A DNA stretch of 64,000 nt from Terana coerulea (Eukaryota > Basidiomycota > Agaricomycetes > Polyporales > Phanerochaetaceae). The DNA lies in NCBI GenBank assembly GCA_024811115.1, contig JAKOGH010000216.1, forward strand, positions 1-64,000. The letters are read 5' to 3'. Shown here piece by piece: positions 57,875 through 64,000 of this stretch. The notes beneath the pieces are model-generated. The model worked only from the letters and a program-made list of their open reading frames with translations. It did no database searches and was not told where the DNA came from. Position numbers and translations under genes: made by a program. Each line of letters starts with the position of its first letter. Position 1 is the stretch's first letter.

Positions 57875-59143
57875 TCATTTGCTCTTCCGACCTAGCATAG
57901 AACTCAGGCTGTCGAGTAACTGCCCGGAAGAAAAAGCCTGCTGTTCCTCATTCTGCTTGGAGGCATGCACTGCTGTCTTCACGGGAGGCGTGAACGTAGT
58001 GAGGATAGTGTCTTGAGCGAAGCCTTTGTTCCGATCCTGTGCGATGTAGTCCTTCGATCCAGGACGATGCGTGTTCGCCCGCGACATGCTCTGCCCCGCA
58101 TCCAGCTTAATACGCGTGTGCAGCCTCGCCGATGTCAGGCCAGAGGGCTGTGTGCCAACAGTGAGGGGCGCAGTCTGGAGCCTTGCACTGCCGAGGCGGA
58201 AGGTGTCGACTGATGTTTGCGGGGCTCGTTCGCCTGTCGTGGCGAGTTGCTTCCAGTCAACGCTCTGCGAGAGTCGTGTGCTGCTGTCGACCTCTGCGTA
58301 CATGCCCGCAAAGCTCGCCTTCCAGCCACCGTTGAGGTCAGGGCCCAGCACACGACCCGAACGTGGCTGGTTGAGCAAATAACTCTGCAAAGGAGAGGAT
58401 CTGGTGTAGGTGAGGCCGGCGAATGGCTGAGGTTGCTGCTCGATGAGACGGGAATCTGGGGAGTTGAACGCCTGGTGGGCTTGCGAGCCAAGGAACTTCT
58501 TGTACTCCTGGCTGATGGGCTTCATGGAGCGGTCCCAGAACGAGTTGAACTCGCGAGTCGTTGTGGTTGTCTCATTCGACTTGTCCCTAGCCCTCCTGTC
58601 AGCAGCTCTCCTCTCTGTGGCACTCTTCAAAAATTCCGCAAAGCGTGGGCGGGACTTTCGTAGCCTCTCGAGGTACCGCTTGAATTGTCTCTCGTTCATG
58701 GCGTCGATGTTCGGAACGGCGCTGCTGGTGTGTCCATAAGCGACCGAGTACTCCGACCCTCCCTCGATGCTGCTCTCTGCATCCGAGCCCGCGAACTCGC
58801 TGTCCATCCTCCACTCCGTGTGCGCCCGGGGGCCAATCTTCGTCGCCCACGGCCCGCGGTCCTCCAAGTACGGCGTGATGCCGACCTCCTTCCACATCCT
58901 CATGAACCGCGCGTCCGCGTCCGCCTGCTTCCACTCCGTCTGCTCCTCCTTCGAGTCCACCGCGCCGACGACGACGTGCGCATTTCTTCGGCGGACGGGC
59001 AAGGGACGCTTGACGCCCCAGTCCCCGCGGTGCAGGTGTCCGCCAAACGACGTGTAGACCTGGCCTATATGTGGGTCATATGAGGCAAATTTTGACCGCC
59101 GCAGGATCGTTGCGAACGGCGAGGCTGGCGCTGCCATAGCCAT
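57875..59143 (-). CDS. MRP51: Mitochondrial small-subunit ribosomal protein MRP51
   Basis: The N-terminal block fits the fungal MRP51 (bS1m) family: ATILRRSKFASYDPHIGQVY, then GGHLHRGDWGVKRPLPVRRR and VDSKEEQTEWKQADADARF. In yeast this protein sits on the mitochondrial small subunit and helps start translation. The gene is a single exon of 422 codons. I chose the ATG at 59143 (MAMAAPASPFATILRRSKF) because it is the first Met before the conserved block; the frame is open further upstream without an ATG. The second half is Ser/Gln-rich (FNSFWDRSMKPISQEYKKF, RLGSARLQTAPL) and ends LLDSLSSMLGRKSK. No frame slip. Confidence 0.88.
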   Translation of the reverse strand: MAMAAPASPFATILRRSKFASYDPHIGQVYTSFGGHLHRGDWGVKRPLPVRRRNAHVVVGAVDSKEEQTEWKQADADARFMRMWKEVGITPYLEDRGPWATKIGPRAHTEWRMDSEFAGSDAESSIEGGSEYSVAYGHTSSAVPNIDAMNERQFKRYLERLRKSRPRFAEFLKSATERRAADRRARDKSNETTTTTREFNSFWDRSMKPISQEYKKFLGSQAHQAFNSPDSRLIEQQPQPFAGLTYTRSSPLQSYLLNQPRSGRVLGPDLNGGWKASFAGMYAEVDSSTRLSQSVDWKQLATTGERAPQTSVDTFRLGSARLQTAPLTVGTQPSGLTSARLHTRIKLDAGQSMSRANTHRPGSKDYIAQDRNKGFAQDTILTTFTPPVKTAVHASKQNEEQQAFSSGQLLDSLSSMLGRKSK

Positions 59144-59203
59144 TGGTTGTAGAGCAGCTGTGACAGGTCGCTCAACGCGGTTCTTGCCTCGCTCGGAGAG
59201 CGG

Positions 59204-59506
59204 ATGCTCAATGTGGCAGGGAGCTCCCACGGCATCGCAAAGTCCGCTCGGCAACTCGCGGGACGCTATAAAAATGTCAGAAGCGCGGCGCGTAACCTCA
59301 ACTACACGACGTCCAAATTGCTGTCCGTCCTCTGGGCATCGCTCTACTTCCGTGGACTGGACGGCCCAGACAAACGTCGAAGAACGACACCGGATGTCCC
59401 AAAAACAATCTTTGCCGATTGCTTCTCCCTTTGGTTGAGAGGCGAGGACGCAGGATCACCTGGGGAACTCTACATACCTCTAGTTATATTCGGCTGTTGT
59501 AACTAG
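59204..59506 (+). CDS. Possible small protein, unrecognised
   Basis: A 100-codon open frame starts with ATG at 59204, only 60 bases from the MRP51 start on the other strand. Its composition is ordinary (IAKSARQLAGRYKNVRSAAR, LSVLWASLYFRGLDG) and it lacks introns. I recognise no family, signal peptide or membrane helix. It could equally be the MRP51 leader region read on the wrong strand. Confidence 0.22.
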   Translation: MLNVAGSSHGIAKSARQLAGRYKNVRSAARNLNYTTSKLLSVLWASLYFRGLDGPDKRRRTTPDVPKTIFADCFSLWLRGEDAGSPGELYIPLVIFGCCN

Positions 59507-60361
59507 CTATTTCAATGTGAGTATCGTTGTAACCTTGATGTTTGTGTTGGTTGGACCGAAGATGATAAACCTGGTAAAATAACGCACCCCATCGTGTCCT
59601 TCGTACGCCTTGCGTCGAGATGTGGCACGGGCCCGCGAAAGGGGCACGGTCATGTGTGTTTGGGTGCGGGTGAAGAGTTAAAGGCGAGGCTGAGGTCTAC
59701 AACATCTATCTCAATTTAGCTTCAACAAAGTTCGAACGGTTATGCTTACTCGTATCTTTCTTAGGTATCTCCATGAGTTGGACAGCCATCCGATTTTATA
59801 CGAGCGGTATACCGCACCTGTATTCTGTAAACTATACTGTAGCATCGAATAAACACCATATCCCGCATCCTCTAGCCGCACAGCGCATGCAGGCCGGCTG
59901 TATGTCAGTTCGAACGCACCCTCGGCAGCCAAAACGGTGACTTGGAAAGGCAGATGGCAACGTGCCGAGCTTTCTTCAAGCACAATCGGGCACGAGAAAT
60001 TTTGTTCTGACGCATCTCACCGTGCTGCTTACTGTGTTGCACCCATACATGCACCCATTTCACTCAATCTAGCAGAGGGCAGCGAGGCTGGTTACCAATG
60101 GGAAGCCCACAGGCAAATTCCTTCCAATAAACAAATACGAAAAAAGAATTACAGTGGGTCGTAATAAGTGTCTAACGTAGCCAGTCTAGTAGTTCGCTAT
60201 ACGCGTAAGAAGGGCCAACGGCGCATGCAGAAAAGCCATATGATGACAGAATCGAAAAGGAATGGGAAGGATCATGAACGTGGTGCAATATTCAACTGTG
60301 CTAGATTTCGTGGCAAGGGCATTGTCTATCTGCGAGTGTCTGTCAAGCGCGGCGTGTCCAA
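59507..60361. other. Intergenic region without recognised features
   Basis: About 850 bases with only short open frames. A purine-rich segment (GCGAAAGGGGCACGG) occurs near 59630. The right end should be the 3' region of the nucleotide-sugar transporter. Confidence 0.55.
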
Positions 60362-62153
60362 CTAGGGCGGGGGTATCGTTGTCGACGGGCATTGAGATAG
60401 GCTGAGATCGTATACTATAGCGGATGATGAGAGATTAAGAGTACGGCAGTGCGTGACACGCGGGATCGAGGGCATCCTCATTGCCACCGCGAACTGTCCA
60501 GGGGGGCTTGCGCGCCAGGGTGGGGGCGGGTACGGAGGTGTCGGCATGGGCGAGGGTGTCCTCGACGGGTACGGAGAGCCGTACGGCGCGTTGAGGTATC
60601 GCGAGGTGTCCAACGTCTGACCGAAGTAGCCCTCCGGTTCCGCCTTTTCGTCCTTCGAAAACCCGAGCGCGGAGGAGATCGTACGAGGGCTGCCGAACGG
60701 AGACGATCTCTTTGACGAGGGGAATTGGCCGAGGATGGGTGCAGTCGGGCTGACGGGTGTCTCGGCGAACGACGAAGGCGCGGATTTACCAGGCATGACG
60801 CTTGTGATCGCGACAAGCTCTTGTCCTGGCGGCTGGTTGTACATCCATGTCGCGGCGAGGACGGTTGTGGACCCGATGACGAACGAGGGTGTTATGCAGA
60901 AACCAAACAGCGCAACGGAAGCAAGGAAGGAGAGAACGATGGAAAGACTCGTCGCAAAGCCCTTCATGATGTTGTCCGAGTACTTGATCACAATGGCAGT
61001 GACCAGCCCACCGAATACCTGAATCCCGACAGTCGCCCATGCCCATCCACCAAAGTTACGAAGAAGCCCAGAGAGGAACCCACTTGGCGAATACGGGGTT
61101 TGCGATTCCCAGAAAAGGGGGAGAGCAGCCGGGATGAGGGAGAAGAGGGAAAGCTGGACGTTTCGAACCCACAAATCCGCTTTCGAGCCTTTCAGCACCA
61201 TCTCAAAGTATACGCCTGCGAGACCGGACGTGAAGCATGCTGCGGTGACTGCGCCGAAGCCCTTGAGAGGGCTCATAATGTGGATGTAGTCCTGCGCACT
61301 GCCCACGGGGACGTCTTCCCGCGGTGGTGCGTGGCTGGAAGTCGACTGAATCTGGACGATGCCGACGCCAAGTGCGAGAAAGGTGAGGGCTAGCCATTTT
61401 GTCGAGCTGAGCTTCTTGCGCAGCATTGCCACCGAGAACGCTGCCGTGGTGAGGATCTTCATCTGGTACGTAACCTGGAAGGTAGCGACGGGTAGGTTGC
61501 TAATCGCGACGAATTGCAGGGAGTTTTGCACCACGTAGAGCAGGGCCGGAATGGATAGCTTCCAGCAGTCCATGCTGAAGACTTCCCTGCACACCCGCCG
61601 GAATGCCACCCACACTCCAACCGCACTCCGTCCGGCCGCGTCCGACGCATTCAACACGCGCATGAGCGCGACGACGAAGGATATCGAGCCCTTGAGGAGC
61701 TCGTTGAGCAACACGGCTGTTGCGGGGGAATACGCCTCTGACGCAGGGATCGACACTCTTGAATAGTGCATCACTATTGACAGCGCTGCATTCTGGACAG
61801 CAAGCGTGACGAGTCTGGCCAAATGTCATCAACTTGAGAGCAGTCCGTGATGATGGGAGCACTCACGAGACGTATTTCAGTGGCAAACCACATATTGTTG
61901 GTGAACTCTCATGTTCCATTGCCGCGGCCACCGGGCTCGGAAGAGGACTTGGCTCGTAAGAGTTGGAGGGCAGTAATGGAGCCAGCCGTGGGCTGGAGCG
62001 AGGGGTTGCCAATGGAGTGTTGAGAGAAAAGGTGTCCTGTGCGCCTGGCGACGGCGAATGGGAGCGACTAGCCGCTTGCCCTGAGCGGTAGTGGATGTCG
62101 AGTGTCTGAGGATGCGATCCCTCGCGCATCGCTGAGACTCGTCGTGGAATCAT
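60362..62153 (-). CDS. UDP-galactose-type nucleotide-sugar transporter (SLC35A)
   Basis: This is a ten-helix Golgi antiporter of the SLC35A/Gms1 group. Exon 1 (from 62153) encodes a Ser/Pro-rich cytosolic leader ending GLPLKYVS. One intron near 61866-61817 joins it to LVTLAVQNAALSIVMHYSRV. Family blocks: LLNELLKGSISFVVALM, LSIPALLYVVQNSLQFVAIS, LPVATFQVTYQMKILTTAAF, SGLAGVYFEMVLKGS, WVRNVQLSLFSL, GGLVTAIVIKYSDNIMKGFA and the last helix up to TTVLAATWMYNQ. A long Pro/Ser-rich tail (PYPSRTPSPMPTPPYPPPP) runs to 60362, longer than in yeast. About 580 residues. UDP-galactose is the likeliest cargo, but UDP-GlcNAc or CMP-sialic-acid-like specificity cannot be excluded from sequence. Confidence 0.9.
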
Positions 62154-63405
62154 GGCTGCACTGAGGAGGGCGGGTGGGCGAAACGCTTCGCGTGATCCGC
62201 TTGCGCTAGCAGAGGTCTACTAACTGGCCGAGATAGGGGACGACAGGGGGCTGGGGGACACGTGAGCGTTCTTGCTCGTCGTGTTCTACGCCGTGGACGG
62301 CGACGTGGTGGAAGGAGGGAAAGTCGCAGACGCGGCGGGAGGAGGTCTCGGTCTGCAAATGTCGTTCGCTGAACGTCGCTAACGCCGAGTCGCGTGCTTC
62401 CTTTCCTTTTTAGGTATGTCCGTTCTGATGGCAGCGAGCAAATTGATCTGAAATTCCCTCTCAGAAAATCAGTAAAACATTGCCGAGGCCTTCGACGGCC
62501 ACGCACGGTGACGACAGGGGACAGACATATAAGTAGTACTAGTACACAGCTTGCCGCTATGTATGACACAAAAGGCTCCGCCCACCTACGCTTTACCGAC
62601 GCCTATCGTGAACGTCGCCGTCTGTCGTTACAACCCCCTTTGTTTTAAAAAAATCACAGTGGGGCCCCAGTACTGTTCCAGGCATCTGTGTATGTACATA
62701 CTCGCTGGCCAACGGGTTTTTCCTTCGTTAGGCGGTGCATCATATCGGAGGCCGCCCAGGCCTGGAAGCTGCCTGTTACTGCCGACGTTGGGCGAAGCAC
62801 TGTCACAGGTGACTGTAGTGCAGGCGCCCACAAAACTAGGAGCAATGATTTTCAGAAAATCGATACAAATTCAGGCCTTCAGGCCCAGCCCGTAGCGTTG
62901 CGTTCAGAATTTCTCGTTGCGCCTCAGATGGCCACGTTCGAGATCATTAATTGCTTAAAGTATGAAGCTTTGAAGCTTGAAGCTTGATTACAAACTGACG
63001 ACTTCATGGTTTGCAACGTCATGCTGTGCGATATGTACTTGCTGTAAGTTGACGACGGTAGATTATCATAGTTAACTCGAAGTGTTCGTGATCTTACGGC
63101 CGCTGTGTGCCAACAGCAGGGCGAACATGAAGTGTGTAAAGGCTTTCCCGTATGTCCTTGCGATCGAATAGGCATACTGTATACAGAACTGCACAAGTGT
63201 CCGAGTCTTTCCATCTTCTTGGAAGAACAGATCAGGATGCGCAATCACAGAGAGCAGCCATACGCGAGTTCTCCTCCGAGTAACGCTTGCACTGACCATG
63301 ACATGATCTCGCCTACTCCAATCCTCGTCTTCCGCTACCACCATCGGCTGGCAGGCAAACACCAACCTCATCTACAATACCGACCGCAAGCCTCCTGAAA
63401 GAGAC
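62154..63405. other. Divergent intergenic region
   Basis: About 1.25 kb between the start of the nucleotide-sugar transporter (-) and dephospho-CoA kinase (+). Open frames overlap on both strands and carry no motif. A short GAAGCTT tandem repeat lies at 62963-62985. Confidence 0.55.
62963..62985. repeat. Short tandem repeat, TGAAGCTT-type
   Basis: Two perfect TGAAGCTT units and a third unit lacking its first T follow one another. Each contains a HindIII-like palindrome AAGCTT. Confidence 0.75.
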
Positions 63406-64000
63406 ATGTTAGGTAAGTACAAACCCTCCACCTACGGCGTTATCCTGAACTAACTGAAACGACCCAGTTGTTGGTCTGACGGGCGGAATTGCAACAGGCA
63501 AGTCCACAGTCTCGAAGCAGCTCAAGAGCTTCGGTATTCCCATCGTCGACGCGGACGTCATTGCACGGCAGGTTGTCGAGCCTGACACGCCCGGGCTGGC
63601 AAAGATTGTGCAGCACTTCGGAGAGGACATCCTCCTGCCGGACGGCTCCCTCGATCGCCCGAAGCTCGGGGCTATCGTCTTCACCGACGAACAGAAGCGT
63701 AAGGCCCTAAACAAGATCGTACACCCCGCTGTGTGGCGTACGATATTCTGGGAGGTGGTTACGCACTGGGTGAAGGGAAAGAAGATATGTGTACTGGACG
63801 TGCCGCTTCTTATTGAGGGGGGACTCTACAAGTGGGTGGCAGACGTCGTCGTGGTGTACTGGTACGTGCTGTCATAAGCTATACCGTATGTTAGACTAAA
63901 GTCTGCAATGCACAGTTCACCTGAGCTACAACTCCACCGCCTCATAAACCGAGACAACTCGAGTTCAGAGGCGGCTTCTGCCCGTCTGAGAGCACAATTA
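63406..64000 (+). CDS. CAB5: Dephospho-CoA kinase, 3' end beyond window
   Basis: The enzyme phosphorylates dephospho-CoA, the last step of coenzyme A synthesis. The first exon is just ATGTTAG (63406-63412), then an intron (GTAAGT...GACCCAG) leads to VVGLTGGIATGKSTVSKQLK, the Walker A loop. Next are GIPIVDADVIARQVVEP (substrate-binding DAD), LAKIVQHFGEDILLPDGSLD, RKALNKIVHPAVWRT and CVLDVPLLIEGGLYKWVADV, all family blocks. A second intron near 63859-63914 (GTACGT...CACAG) joins VVVYC to SPELQLHRLINRDNSSSEAA. The reading frame is still open at base 64000, in the lid region, so perhaps 40-60 residues are missing. No frame slip within the part seen. Confidence 0.95.

Noticed and set aside
1..64000. 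CRISPR arrays, operons, ribosome binding sites, telomere repeats, rRNA or tRNA genes
   Set aside because: The DNA is eukaryotic nuclear with spliced genes. I saw no spaced repeats, no telomere runs and no tRNA B-box with matching stems, though weak tRNA genes could be missed by eye.

Overview
The window is nuclear DNA of a filamentous basidiomycete, most likely an Agaricomycete of the polypore type. The evidence is genes cut by many short introns (about 45-70 bases, GT...AG, branch sites like CTGAC or CTAAC), a GC content in the mid-50s, tight packing on both strands, and conserved eukaryotic proteins in their fungal forms (RAD54, UPF1, a Mif2-type CENP-C, a Stm1-type PQ-loop transporter, MRP51). 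The exact order or genus is inference.

Layout. Bases 1-6861 are GC-rich and hold no gene I can model, although coding-like exon pieces occur near 3.4-4.3 kb. From 6.9 to 15.5 kb come an SPX-RING ubiquitin ligase (-), an orphan Arg/His/Ser-rich gene behind a strong TATA box (+), the GYF protein CD2BP2/Lin1 (+) and RAD54 (-). From 15.8 to 22.6 kb come a chromodomain protein (+, divergent from RAD54), the mitochondrial release factor MRF1 (+) and a vacuolar basic amino acid transporter (-). From 23.4 to 31.8 kb come a small single-pass membrane protein (-), a small unknown gene (-), a FAHD1-like hydrolase (+), a PP6 SAPS regulatory subunit (-) and the mitochondrial tRNA thiolase MTU1/TRMU (-). 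From 32 to 45 kb come CENP-C/Mif2 (+), two tandem MYND-finger paralogues (-), a long Ser/Pro-rich protein (-), the TRAMP poly(A) polymerase Trf4 (-), an ABM-like small protein (-) and the AP-2 mu adaptin (-). A CE16 acetylesterase (+) follows at 45.8 kb. Next is a gene-poor 4 kb stretch, then a Zn2Cys6 transcription factor (+), UPF1 (-), HYPK (+), MRP51 (-), a UDP-galactose-type transporter (-) and a dephospho-CoA kinase (+) that runs off the right edge.

How the genes relate. This is a housekeeping chromosome arm, not a biosynthetic cluster. Several genes act in RNA and translation (UPF1, Trf4, CD2BP2, MRF1, MTU1, MRP51, HYPK), others in chromosome biology (RAD54, CENP-C, chromodomain protein) and in membrane traffic and transport (AP-2 mu, PQ-loop, nucleotide-sugar transporter). 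Divergent pairs with short shared promoters are RAD54/chromodomain, UPF1/HYPK and the small unknown gene/FAHD1.

Quality warning. At least fifteen places in about ten genes show the reading frame slipping by one base or its equivalent, mostly inside short homopolymer runs, with the conserved protein continuing in the next frame. This looks like draft-assembly indel error and not gene decay. Gene models below give outer limits and note the slips.
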